Below are positions 1 through 8,507 of a stretch of DNA of 64,000 bases, one piece after another; the first letter of the stretch is position 1; every line of letters begins with the position of its first letter. The position numbers were made by a program, and so were the translations under genes. The stretch lies in contig NZ_BCSM01000003.1 in assembly GCF_001570865.1 (NCBI RefSeq), forward strand, positions 153,824-217,823. The letters are read 5' to 3'. The notes below the pieces were generated by a model that saw nothing but the letters and a program-made list of their open reading frames with translations, was not told the DNA's origin and did no database searches. The stretch is from Rothia kristinae NBRC 15354 (GTDB taxonomy: Bacteria; Actinomycetota; Actinomycetes; Actinomycetales; Micrococcaceae).

Positions 1-1347
1 GGCGACGTCGCGGTGCAGGGTCCGCCCGATCAGCTGATCCGCATAGTTGGGCTGCAGGCCGCGGCCCGGGGACTTCACGGCCACGTCCTCGGCGGTAACG
101 GTCTCCCCGGCCTTCAGGGCCCGGGTGGCCACCAGGGACTTGGCGAGGTTCACCCGGTTCATCAGCTCGCCGGTGGTCACCTCGCGGGGACCGGCCGATC
201 CGATGGCCTCCTCGACGTCGCGCACCTGACGCACCATCGCCGCGAACTCCTCGGGCAGCAGGGAGACGGTGTGGTCGTTGCCCTCGAGGGTCTTGTCGAT
301 GGTGAAGTGCTTCTCGATGATCTTGGCCCCGCGGGCCACCGCGGCGATCGGCACGTGGTACCCGCGCTCGTGACCGGAGTAGCCCACGAGGGTCTGCCCG
401 ATCTCCTCCAGCCGGGACATGTACGCGAGGTTCACGTCCTTGTACGGGGCCGGGTAGGCGGACTGGCACTGCAGCAGGGCGAAGCTGGCACCCACCGAGC
501 GCAGCACCTGCACCGACGCCTTGATCTCCTCCTCCCGGGACATGCCCGTGGAGACCAGCATCGGCAGACCGGTGCGGCCCATCGCCCGCAGCAGGTCGTG
601 GTTGGTCATATCCGCGGAGGCCACCTTCAGACCGGGAATGCCGTAGGAGGTCAGCGCCTCCAGGGAGGGGACATCCCACGGGGTGCACAGCACGTCGATG
701 TCCACCTCCTTGCAGTGGTCGAACACGTCGTACATCTGCTCCACGGTCAGGGAGAACTTGGACAGCAGGTCCAGGGTGTACTGGGCGCCGAGATCCTCCC
801 CGGCGGAGGTGCCGCCGGCCTGGCGGTACAGGGCGTCCATGTCCCGCAGCTGGAACTTCACCGCATCCGCCCCGGCCTCGGCGGCCAGGTCCACCAGGCG
901 CTTGGCCAGCTCCGGGTCCCCCTGGTGGTTGTTGCCGATCTCCGCGATGAGGAAGGCGGGGTGGTCCTTGCCCACCGTGTGCCGTCCGATCTGCAGCGTC
1001 TCCGCGGAGTCCATGGCAACGGCCAGCAGGTGCCCCCGCTCATCCACCAGCGGCAGATGCTCGATGCCGCCGCCGAACAGCCCCGCCAGCTCCGCCGGCT
1101 CGGCCCCCTCCGGAGCGGTGCGGGGGTTCCGGTTGGCGACCTCCAGGCAGGAGACGGACAGGTCCGCGCTCGGGTTGGCCAGCAGCCACCGGCGGAAGTC
1201 GCCGTCGGTCAGGGCGCCCTGGAGGATGCCGTGGGCATCCACGCAGAACACGATGCGGGCCCTGTTCGCGGAGATCTTCTGCAGCCCGGTGAGCACCGGG
1301 TCCTCGGAGAAGACGACGTAGGGGGAGATGGTGCGTTCGATGATCAC
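1..1347 (-). CDS. neuB: Nonulosonate (N-acetylneuraminate-type) synthase with N-terminal CBS domain pair, 3' end cut by window edge
   Basis: Condenses phosphoenolpyruvate with an N-acetyl hexosamine-type sugar to make a nine-carbon nonulosonate. The first ~115 residues are a CBS pair (LTDGDFRR near residue 50, HLPLVDERG near 96). The NeuB barrel starts near residue 125 with AEIGNNHQGD and DAVKFQ, and continues with VGYSGHERG and EKHFT. A SAF (antifreeze-like) domain begins near residue 400 (SLVATRALKAGE). 449 codons are visible with no stop; comparison with the family suggests only a short piece is missing. The GTG start at 1347 overlaps the stop of neuA in a GTGA, so translation is probably coupled. 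The sequence cannot say whether the product is Neu5Ac, legionaminate or another nonulosonate. Confidence 0.9.
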   Translation of the reverse strand, partial: MIIERTISPYVVFSEDPVLTGLQKISANRARIVFCVDAHGILQGALTDGDFRRWLLANPSADLSVSCLEVANRNPRTAPEGAEPAELAGLFGGGIEHLPLVDERGHLLAVAMDSAETLQIGRHTVGKDHPAFLIAEIGNNHQGDPELAKRLVDLAAEAGADAVKFQLRDMDALYRQAGGTSAGEDLGAQYTLDLLSKFSLTVEQMYDVFDHCKEVDIDVLCTPWDVPSLEALTSYGIPGLKVASADMTNHDLLRAMGRTGLPMLVSTGMSREEEIKASVQVLRSVGASFALLQCQSAYPAPYKDVNLAYMSRLEEIGQTLVGYSGHERGYHVPIAAVARGAKIIEKHFTIDKTLEGNDHTVSLLPEEFAAMVRQVRDVEEAIGSAGPREVTTGELMNRVNLAKSLVATRALKAGETVTAEDVAVKSPGRGLQPNYADQLIGRTLHRDVA

Positions 1348-2090
1348 TGGTGGGTTCCTCGGTTCTGCGTCTCGTCCTGCGGGTAGGTCTCCCGCAGCTG
1401 TGCCTCGGCCGTGGCGAAGTCCACGGGGGTGTCGATGTCCACGCCCTCCACCTCGTCCAGGACGAACAGGCGGATGCGCCCGCCCAGGCGGTTGTGCAGC
1501 TCGTCGTAGATGTGCGGTGCGGTGACGTAGAGGGAGCCGTTCTCCCGGTAGCGCAGGGTCTGCTCGGTCAGCTCCTGACGGCGGGGCCGGTGCATGACCT
1601 CGTACTCCGCGCTCGGTTCCTCCCCGGGTGCGCCCTGGCGCCAGATGAACGGGGACTCGGGGATCACCCCGACCATGGACTCCGCATCCGAGTCCAGGAA
1701 CTCCCGGACTGCCCGGGCGATGGTTCCCGGCAGGCGCAGCGGAGAGGTGGCCTGCAGCAGCATCACCGCATCCGGGGCGAAGCCGTCCGCGCGCGCCCAG
1801 GCCAGGGCGTGCTCGATGACGGGTTCGGTGGCCGTGGTGTCCTGCGCGAGCTCGGCCGGACGCAGGAAGGGCACCTCGGCGCCGGCCTGCCGGGAGATCT
1901 CGGCCAGCTCCTCATCGTCCGTGGAGACGATCACGCGCAGATCCGTCTCCGGGGCGAGTTCGTTCCGGGCGGCCAGCGCCTGGGCGATGGTCCAGGCGAC
2001 CAGGGGCCGTCCGGCGATGGGTCGGAGGTTCTTGCGGGGGATCCCCTTGGATCCCCCGCGCACCGGGATGACGGCCAGGACCTGGCTCAT
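1344..2090 (-). CDS. neuA: CMP-nonulosonate cytidylyltransferase
   Basis: Activates the nonulosonate as its CMP-sugar from CTP, the donor for glycosyltransferases. 248 residues, normal for the NeuA/LegF/PseF family. The N-terminus has the nucleotide-binding motif VIPVRGGSKGIPRKN, followed by IVSTDDEELA and LLQATSPLR, all family hallmarks. I chose the ATG at 2090 because the protein motif begins 7 residues later and because ATGA overlaps the stop of the upstream gene. The C-terminus has VEGVDIDTPVDF, typical of these enzymes. It sits in the middle of the operon, directly before the synthase. The exact nonulosonate is unknown. Confidence 0.9.
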   Translation of the reverse strand: MSQVLAVIPVRGGSKGIPRKNLRPIAGRPLVAWTIAQALAARNELAPETDLRVIVSTDDEELAEISRQAGAEVPFLRPAELAQDTTATEPVIEHALAWARADGFAPDAVMLLQATSPLRLPGTIARAVREFLDSDAESMVGVIPESPFIWRQGAPGEEPSAEYEVMHRPRRQELTEQTLRYRENGSLYVTAPHIYDELHNRLGGRIRLFVLDEVEGVDIDTPVDFATAEAQLRETYPQDETQNRGTHQ

Positions 2091-3199
2091 GGTGTCGGTT
2101 CCTCTTCCTGCTGCTGTGCGATGGTGTGCGGGGCCGACGGGTGCCGGTCCTCGGTGAGGATCTGGGCGATCCTGCGGGCGGGCTCGACGTCGGGCCGGTC
2201 GGGCGCGGGGGTGGGCTGTCCGCCCCAGGGGCGCATGCCGTAGCGTCCCCACAGCTCCCGCAGCCAGGCGGGCGGTCGGCGGTGGTGCACCCAGGCGGGC
2301 AGACCGAGGGCCGCGGCCTCCAGGACCCCGGTGGAGAACACCGAGACCACGGGCGATCGCAGCCGCGTCAGCGGCTGGCCGGCGTCGTCGAAGGCGATGC
2401 CGCGCCGGCACCACCAGCGGTGCACGAGCCGGGAGAGGAGGTCCCGTTCCCCGGGATGCGGGCGGTAGACCGCACCCTGCTTCCTGCAGAAAGCGTAGCA
2501 GGAGCGGATCAGCCCGATCCTGGGCAGCTCGGCCCCGTGCAGCTGGCCCAGGAACACCGGGGCGGCCTCGACGGCTTCTGCGGGACCGCGCGGGGCGGCG
2601 CCGGCGCGCCACAGCAGCTGGGAGCCCACCACCTCCGCCGTGGTGTCCGGACGGCCCGCGGTCCAGTAGGCGGCGTCCGCGGCGGAGAAGGCCAGCAGGT
2701 GCGCGGCCCGCGGCAGCGGGGGTGCCATCGGCACCAGCAGGCCGTGCTGGACCACCCAGAACGGCAGGTCCCGCTGCTCGCGCCAGGCGTCCGCCGCGGC
2801 GCCGACCGGCAGGTAGGAGCCGACCCCGAGCACCCGGCGCACGCTGCGCAGCTCGGGGGCCTGCCCCAGCTGCTGCCCCGTCAGCTCCCGGGTGCGCCAG
2901 GGCCCGCCGGGCAGGTGCTCGGTGACCTCGTGGGGGGCGAGCACGGCGAGGTCGCGTTCCGGCAGGTGGGTCAGGGGCTCCAGCAGGGCGGCCCGCTGGG
3001 TGGGGCCGGTGGTCTCCAGGGCGACGAGCAGCTCGGGCGCCTCGCCGCGTACGTGCAGCGCGAATCGGGGCTGCGGCTCGGGGATGCGGCGGATCCGCCG
3101 GACTCCGCGGGCCGCGGCGGTCTTCAGGGTGCGCGGCAGGTTGCGCCGGGCCTGCCAGCGGTGCCAGGCGCGCAGGTCCGCGGGGTAGGTCAGTCCCAC
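2087..3199 (-). CDS. Putative glycosyltransferase-like protein, possibly nonulosonate transferase
   Basis: I do not recognise the family with certainty. The 370-residue protein has no signal peptide or membrane helix. Its middle has VVQHGLLVPM (about residue 150), followed by a RPHPGERD motif near residue 248 and SPVVSVFSTGVLEAAALG. The HP-containing motif and the late STG-V-EA segment recall polysialyltransferase/CDP-glycerol-transferase-like GT-B enzymes. It lies next to neuA, so transfer of the CMP-nonulosonate is a reasonable guess. The GTG start at 3199 has GGGAGGTG 8 bases upstream and overlaps the previous gene by 10 bases. The stop overlaps the neuA start (ATGA). Confidence 0.6.
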   Translation of the reverse strand: MGLTYPADLRAWHRWQARRNLPRTLKTAAARGVRRIRRIPEPQPRFALHVRGEAPELLVALETTGPTQRAALLEPLTHLPERDLAVLAPHEVTEHLPGGPWRTRELTGQQLGQAPELRSVRRVLGVGSYLPVGAAADAWREQRDLPFWVVQHGLLVPMAPPLPRAAHLLAFSAADAAYWTAGRPDTTAEVVGSQLLWRAGAAPRGPAEAVEAAPVFLGQLHGAELPRIGLIRSCYAFCRKQGAVYRPHPGERDLLSRLVHRWWCRRGIAFDDAGQPLTRLRSPVVSVFSTGVLEAAALGLPAWVHHRRPPAWLRELWGRYGMRPWGGQPTPAPDRPDVEPARRIAQILTEDRHPSAPHTIAQQQEEEPTP

Positions 3200-4209
3200 A
3201 GCTTCTGCACCTCCCGGGCCCGGTGGGCGAAGGTGTGCTGCGCGAGGGTCCGAGCGCGCCCCGCGGCGCGGATGCGCTCGGACCAGGGCCGATCGGCGAG
3301 GACCCGGCGGGACAGCTCCAGCAGCTGCTCGGGGCTGCGGTAGATCAGCACCTCCGTGCCGGGGTCGTAGAACTCCTCGACGTCGGGGCGGTCGATCAGC
3401 TGGATGCCGTTCATCCCGGGCACTTCGAAGGTGCGCATGGCCAGCCCCTCCTGCAGCCCGTGCACGTTCAGGGCTGCGGCGGCGCGGGCCTGCACCGCGT
3501 AGGCCTGCGCCAGGGGGATGTCCCGCTCGGAGGGCAGATCCGGGCGGGCCCATTCCCAGGTGCGCAGCTGGTCCACCGGGTGGTGGGACCAGCCGCGCCC
3601 GTAGGCGCGCACCGGCACGCCGTGCCCGGACAGGTGCTCCAGCAGCTGCACCCGGTTGGGGTAGCGGGAGCCGACGAAGACGATCTCCTCCTGGGTGCGG
3701 GTCTGCGGCGGGGCCAGCTCGGGGTCGAAGCCGTTGGGCACGTAGGCCGCGGGCACCCCCGCCTCGGCGAGCATGTCCGCTTCGGAGCGGGCGTAGCTGA
3801 TGACCCCCGGCAGCTGCCGCAGGAAGTCGAAGTCGTAGCGGTGGCGGGAGAGGTCGTCGTAGAGCCACAGCAGGTGCGGGACCCCCTGGGCGCGCACCTC
3901 CTCCCAGAACGCCTGCCCCAGGGCGTCGGCCTTGATGACCAGCAGCCGGTCCGGTCGGTGCTCGCGCAGCACCTCCACGGCGCGCCGGGTCAGGTCCGCC
4001 TCGGCCCGCTCCCGGGAGTCCGCGCCGAAGCGCTCGGGCAGCTCGTAGCGCAGCTTGTTGCGCAGCTTGGCCCCCACGGTGTCGAAGGCGTCGTAGCGGT
4101 GCACCGCCGTCTCGTAGCCCAGGGCCCGGAAGCCGCGGGCGATGGAGTGGCAGTACCCGTGGAAGGCGGGGCTGATGATCAGCAGCCGCTGGCCGCGGGG
4201 CTCGCTCAC
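3190..4209 (-). CDS. CgeB-like family glycosyltransferase
   Basis: Cytosolic GT-B glycosyltransferase of the CgeB/Glyco_trans_1_2 type, 339 residues. It opens with the Rossmann strand LLIISPAFHGYCHSIARGF. Mid-protein features are LLWLYDDLSRHRYDFDFL, YVPNGFDPE and IVFVGSRYPNR. The donor-site region carries LNVHGLQEGLAMRTFEVPG followed by EFYDPGTEVLIY, a pattern characteristic of CgeB-like enzymes in which a bad or missing contribution is displayed as an account-like state region. Sugar donor and acceptor cannot be read from sequence. The GTG start at 4209 overlaps the upstream stop (GTGA), so it belongs to the same glycan operon. Confidence 0.8.
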   Translation of the reverse strand: MSEPRGQRLLIISPAFHGYCHSIARGFRALGYETAVHRYDAFDTVGAKLRNKLRYELPERFGADSRERAEADLTRRAVEVLREHRPDRLLVIKADALGQAFWEEVRAQGVPHLLWLYDDLSRHRYDFDFLRQLPGVISYARSEADMLAEAGVPAAYVPNGFDPELAPPQTRTQEEIVFVGSRYPNRVQLLEHLSGHGVPVRAYGRGWSHHPVDQLRTWEWARPDLPSERDIPLAQAYAVQARAAAALNVHGLQEGLAMRTFEVPGMNGIQLIDRPDVEEFYDPGTEVLIYRSPEQLLELSRRVLADRPWSERIRAAGRARTLAQHTFAHRAREVQKLWD

Positions 4210-6080
4210 TGGTTCGCCCCTCGTTCGCTGAGGCCGGTCAGGGCCCATTCCTCCCGGAACGTGCGCAGCGGGGCGACGTCGCGCCCGGCGGCCCGGCGCA
4301 GCACCTGGTGCCCGAGGTTCACCAGGGTCGCGGCCCGCAGCGCGGCGCGCAGCCGACGCTCCCCGCCCCACTTGCGGGCGTACAGGAAGCGGGAGGCCAC
4401 CAGCCACCGGCGACGCAGCCCGGGGTTGGAGGAGCCGCCGCTGGCGTGGGTGACGGTGATATCCCCGAGGACCGCTGAAGACACTCCGATCTCCCGGAGA
4501 CGCCGTTGCAGATCGACCTCTTCGGCGTTCATGAAGAATCTCTCGTCGAATCCACCGACCGATCGCACGGCCTCCACCGGAAGAATCATCGCGGCCCCCA
4601 TGACCCAGTCCACGGGGTGTTCTCCGAGAGCCTCTGCCTGGGTATCATGCCCGACTGCCTCGTGGAGGGCCCGACGATCTCGGTACCTGGCCAGCGGTGT
4701 CAGCCACTCCACGACCTGTTGCCTGACCGTGGGAAAGTGCCGACCCACCCATTGGGCGGTGCCGTCTTCATTCAGAACGCGGGGCGAGTAGACGGTGGGC
4801 CGAGCCCCACGCACTCTTTCAGTGATGCGGGCGACCACGCCCTGAGCAAGATCCAGGTCGGAGTTGAGGACGAGTGCCCAGGGAGTCGTGGCCTCAGCCA
4901 ATCCGGTGTTCACGGCAGAGCCGAATCCGCCGTTGCTCTCCCGTCGCACCACCTTGACGATCAGCCCGTGGGGGTTCTCTTCTTCGGAGAGCTCCGCGTC
5001 CTGGTCCAGGAAGGGTCGGGGCGAACAGTCATCCACGACGATCACCCGCAGGTCGGCGATCCCCTGCTGCCCAGCGAGCTGCTTGATCAACGACCGAGTG
5101 TCATCGGGCGTTCCGTAGTGGGGGATCACCACGGTTACAGGGTTCTCCTCAGGACTGACAGATGTGTTCGCTCCTGCACCGGACGTGGCGCCGGCGACCG
5201 GATGGTCCAGCTGACGGGGAGGGACCCGCCCGGCGATTCGATAGCGCCAGTGCCCCTCGAGGATTCCCTCAGCCCACCCGAGGTGCTCCCAGCTCGCGCG
5301 ACGCTCAGCTGGGTCGACGTTCGGCCGAAGGGTGAGCACCGCCTTCAGCAGGTCCTCGGGGTACCGGCGGAGGGAGCCTGCGAAGGATATCGGCGGCAGC
5401 GGCCTGCCCTCTCGGAACCGAGCCCAAAGCAGCATCCACCCCAGAGCGTAGGCTCGACGCTGCTTTCGCACGGCACGCATCGTGCGCCGCTGCACGTACC
5501 AGGAAGAGGCGAGCGTCGTCGTCGTGAGCTGGAATCCCGCTTCCTGCGCTCGCCAGTCGAAGTCGACCTCCTCGTGCCCGGTCGGGAACGATTCGTCGAA
5601 ACCCCCGATGGCATCCCAGACGGTCCGCTTCATGCCCCTGCTGGACCCATGCGTATAGGGCAGGTATCCCATCGTCCGGTATTCCGGGCCGAGCTTCCTG
5701 CCGGTGTCGGTCTCCACCCAGGTGCCCACCAGATCTGCCTCATCGAGGGCTCGTGCCACCACACCGACCCAGTTTCGACTCACGCGATCATCAGCGTCGC
5801 AGAGCAGGATCTTCGATCCGGACGCAACCGCGATTCCCGCGTTGCGGGCATGGGAGGGCCCTTGAGTCTTGTCAGCCCGGACCACCCGCAGGTCCCCGGG
5901 GACGCGATCGGACCAAGCCAGCGCCGCTTCCCGTGTCCCATCCGTGGAGAGGTTGTCCGCGACGATGATGTCGAATGCCGGCGAGTCGACCTGCTGCGAC
6001 AGCGCTTCCAGCTGCCCCCCGATGCTGTCGGCGGCATTGAAGGCGGGGATGACCACGGTGATGTCTGCGGGATGGCTCAC
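4206..6080 (-). CDS. Two-domain family 2 glycosyltransferase
   Basis: A 624-residue tandem of two GT-A (GT2) domains. Domain one (about 1-240) has VVIPAFNAADSIGG, ADNLSTDGT, LLCDADDRVS (DXD) and GGFDESFPTGHEEVDFDWR. Domain two (about 315-570) has VVIPHYGTPDD, VVDDCSPRPFL, ESNGGFGSAVNTGL, LNSDLDL (DXD) and GGFDERFFMNAEEVDLQRR; the latter resembles rhamnosyl/galactofuranosyl transferases. Both domains look catalytically intact, so it may add two sugars or alternate linkages. GTG start at 6080 overlaps the upstream stop. Base composition dips here: a hand count of 5761-5820 gives 35 G/C of 60, against 45 of 60 at 8581-8640 in prs. Confidence 0.85.
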   Translation of the reverse strand: MSHPADITVVIPAFNAADSIGGQLEALSQQVDSPAFDIIVADNLSTDGTREAALAWSDRVPGDLRVVRADKTQGPSHARNAGIAVASGSKILLCDADDRVSRNWVGVVARALDEADLVGTWVETDTGRKLGPEYRTMGYLPYTHGSSRGMKRTVWDAIGGFDESFPTGHEEVDFDWRAQEAGFQLTTTTLASSWYVQRRTMRAVRKQRRAYALGWMLLWARFREGRPLPPISFAGSLRRYPEDLLKAVLTLRPNVDPAERRASWEHLGWAEGILEGHWRYRIAGRVPPRQLDHPVAGATSGAGANTSVSPEENPVTVVIPHYGTPDDTRSLIKQLAGQQGIADLRVIVVDDCSPRPFLDQDAELSEEENPHGLIVKVVRRESNGGFGSAVNTGLAEATTPWALVLNSDLDLAQGVVARITERVRGARPTVYSPRVLNEDGTAQWVGRHFPTVRQQVVEWLTPLARYRDRRALHEAVGHDTQAEALGEHPVDWVMGAAMILPVEAVRSVGGFDERFFMNAEEVDLQRRLREIGVSSAVLGDITVTHASGGSSNPGLRRRWLVASRFLYARKWGGERRLRAALRAATLVNLGHQVLRRAAGRDVAPLRTFREEWALTGLSERGANQ

Positions 6081-7318
6081 GATGCGCTTCCTGTCGGGCT
6101 GGAGAGGTCCGGATGAATGGTGCTGAGTGCGCGTTCGGCGGCTTCGCTGCCGAATCGACGCCGAAGCTCAGCAGCAACGGCCTCGGATCGTCTTCGATAG
6201 GACGCCGGAGCGCCGAGCACGGAGACCACGGCATCGGCGAAGGCCTCCGGATCCGAGGTCACGCCCGCGAACCAGGAGTCGTCCCCGATGCCTTCGGCTC
6301 CCACGGGAGTGGTGACCACCGGGACTTCAGAGGCCAGGGCATCGAGGGTCTTGAACTTGACCCCGGCGCCCTGGAGAAGCGGGACCACGGCCACGTCGGC
6401 CCGAGCGTATTCCTCGGCGAGGTCCGGGACGAAGCCGAGCAGCTCGGCCCCCGTCCCGTCGGCATCTCGCCGGACGGTGTCGCGGATGCCTCCTCCAGCG
6501 ATCCGCATCCGGACATCGGGAACCTGCTGCCGGATGCCGGGCAGCACCTCGCGCAGGAACCATCGCAGCCCCTGCTCGTTGGACCAGCGAGCCAGGTAGG
6601 CGACGAACAGGATCGTCGGCGGCGCCGACTCCTCGACCGATCGCGTCGACGCTGCGGGAAGATCAACCGGCGGAGGCAGGGTGCGCACACGGGGAGATCG
6701 CGGCAGCAGCGCCGCGTCCTTCTCGGACAGGACCACCAGGGCGTCGGGCCCACCGGACCCGGTGGCCAGACGCCGTTCATCGCGGCGGACGCGCCCGACC
6801 GCCCATCGGCTGTAGACATTCAGAAGAAGTCGCGAGATGCCGGTGCGCGGGCTGGTCTGGGCGGCTCGGGAGAGCTGCTGGCTCAGCACGTCATGAAGGG
6901 TCACCACCGTGCGAGCCGAGGGGTTGATCCGGCGGATCGTGCGCAGCAGGTCAGCCTGCTCCTGCCACTGCAGATCGACGACGTCCGCCTCGTGCAGCAG
7001 CCGGGTGGCCGCCGGATCCTCGCGCAGCCGATGGTGCATCCAGCGGGAAGCTCGCCCGGTCTCGAGAAACCGGGACACCCGGGAGCGCAGAGCCGACCGC
7101 TGGGCCGGGGTCTCGAGGATCACCACGTCACGCAGCCAGGACGCCGGGCGGGCCCGGCGCACGGCAGGACCGTCGGGGACGATGACGCTGACATCCGCCC
7201 TGTCCGCAAGCCACCGACTCGTGCGGGAGATGAGAACGCCGCCGGCGTGCTCCGGGTTCTCCTCGGGCACAAGAGGCGTGATCATCACGACCCGCTGCCG
7301 TCTCGAAGCCCTCATCAT
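6077..7318 (-). CDS. Family 4-type glycosyltransferase
   Basis: GT-B glycosyltransferase, 413 residues, predicted cytosolic. The N-terminal acceptor domain starts RVVMITPLVPEENPEHAGG and contains VVDLQWQEQADLL and TVVTLHDVLSQQ. The C-terminal nucleotide-sugar domain has ILFVAYLARWSNEQGL, MRIAGGG, LGFVPDLAEEYARADV and the family signature region GAGVKFKTLDALASEVPVV, as in GT4 proteins of surface polysaccharide clusters. The start is one of two consecutive ATGs (7318 or 7315) in an ATGATGA overlapping the upstream stop; I took the first. Sugar specificity is unknown. Confidence 0.85.
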   Translation of the reverse strand: MMRASRRQRVVMITPLVPEENPEHAGGVLISRTSRWLADRADVSVIVPDGPAVRRARPASWLRDVVILETPAQRSALRSRVSRFLETGRASRWMHHRLREDPAATRLLHEADVVDLQWQEQADLLRTIRRINPSARTVVTLHDVLSQQLSRAAQTSPRTGISRLLLNVYSRWAVGRVRRDERRLATGSGGPDALVVLSEKDAALLPRSPRVRTLPPPVDLPAASTRSVEESAPPTILFVAYLARWSNEQGLRWFLREVLPGIRQQVPDVRMRIAGGGIRDTVRRDADGTGAELLGFVPDLAEEYARADVAVVPLLQGAGVKFKTLDALASEVPVVTTPVGAEGIGDDSWFAGVTSDPEAFADAVVSVLGAPASYRRRSEAVAAELRRRFGSEAAERALSTIHPDLSSPTGSAS

Positions 7319-8424
7319 CGCATCAGCGCTGCCCGCTCGATCACCGGAAGCACCTTCCTCGCCCAGCAGTCCCAGGACAGGACGCTCTCGAATCTTTCGC
7401 GGGCCTGCGCACCCCGTCGATCCCGCAGCTCTGGGTCCACCAGCTCGGTCAGCGCCCTGACCGCCTGATCCTCGTCGTCCACCAGACTCCCCGTGACGCC
7501 GTCCACCACGACATCCGCGACGCCGCCGGTGCTCTGCACGACGCACGGCAGGCCGAAGCCCGCCGCATCAGCGAGCGTGATTCCGCCAGCCGCCCCCCGA
7601 GTCAGCTCCAGCAGGACGTCGTGCCGCGCGTACTCCTCGGCCATCTGGGGCCGGGACACACGCCCCGGAGCTCGCACCCACGTGGGCAGCGGCGTTCTGG
7701 GAGTGTCACCGAGGACGGTGAGCACCGCCGACACACCGGAGTCCCGGAGCCGTCCGACGACCTCGACGGCCCGGTCCCCGCCTTTCCTGTGCCAGTCCGT
7801 CGCCACGGCGAGCACACGCAGCACCCCATCCTCAGAGGTTCTGCGGGGCATGCCGTCGGGGTTGCCCACGGCTGGCCCGAAGGGCGCCACGGTGATCCGC
7901 TCCGGCTCCGCCCCGTAGTCCTCGACCAGGGAACGTCGCGCCCAGTCGGAGGCCACGACCATCTGGTCAGAACGGCGCAGCGCAGCCCGCTCGATGGCAT
8001 CTCCCTGCCACCGTGCGAACGCGCTGAGATCCGTGAACTGGGGATACAGCCCCTGGATCGCCCGGAACGTCGCGTCGGTGATCTGGACGCAGGGAACATC
8101 CAGCCGAGCCCGTGCGAGCACCCCGGATGCCGCAATGCCGACCACAGCGTCGGGGCGGCGCTTTTCGACTTCGCTCCGGGTTGTGCGGCCGGACCTGCCC
8201 GCGGTCGCCCACGAGTGCTGGGGGAGATAGCCGCGGCGCAGGGCACCTGAAGCTCTGGCCAGGACCCGGTCCACCCGGTGGTGGGAGACACTGATGCTCG
8301 TTGCGGTGAGCCGGTGCCCACGGGCCTCAGCCTCCCGTCGCAGGGCTTCCAGCATCGGGACCACGGCGCCCGACCAGGCCCGCGGATCCTTGAGGTCCCA
8401 CGGGCTGACAACCAGGATCTCCAA
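7315..8424 (-). CDS. Family 4-type glycosyltransferase, first gene of the glycan operon
   Basis: GT-B glycosyltransferase, 369 residues. The N-terminus is EILVVSPWDLKDPRAWSG; the linker region has MVVASDWARRSLVEDYG and ITVAPFGP; the nucleotide-sugar domain has VLAVATDWHRKGGDRAVEV, VTVLGD-type strand (TVLGDTPRT) and LTRGAAGGITLADAAGFGLP, the GT4 donor site. I chose the TTG at 8424, which has GGAGGG about 10 bases upstream; no ATG or GTG lies nearer the conserved N-terminus. It begins 83 bases after the end of prs, so the operon may be read through from glmU-prs or have its own promoter, which I could not identify. Confidence 0.8.
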   Translation of the reverse strand: MEILVVSPWDLKDPRAWSGAVVPMLEALRREAEARGHRLTATSISVSHHRVDRVLARASGALRRGYLPQHSWATAGRSGRTTRSEVEKRRPDAVVGIAASGVLARARLDVPCVQITDATFRAIQGLYPQFTDLSAFARWQGDAIERAALRRSDQMVVASDWARRSLVEDYGAEPERITVAPFGPAVGNPDGMPRRTSEDGVLRVLAVATDWHRKGGDRAVEVVGRLRDSGVSAVLTVLGDTPRTPLPTWVRAPGRVSRPQMAEEYARHDVLLELTRGAAGGITLADAAGFGLPCVVQSTGGVADVVVDGVTGSLVDDEDQAVRALTELVDPELRDRRGAQARERFESVLSWDCWARKVLPVIERAALMR

Positions 8425-8507
8425 CGCTAACTTCCCTCCGAGGGTCCGTTCCCCAACGGGGGAGGCGCACCTCAACTCGCTGACTGCCGCTCCGCCGTCG
8501 TGCGGCT

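Noticed and set aside
4506..6116. Long open frame on the plus strand opposite the two-domain glycosyltransferase
   Set aside because: It is antisense to a clear gene with intact motifs, and its translation has no recognisable domain. Long antisense frames are expected at this GC content.
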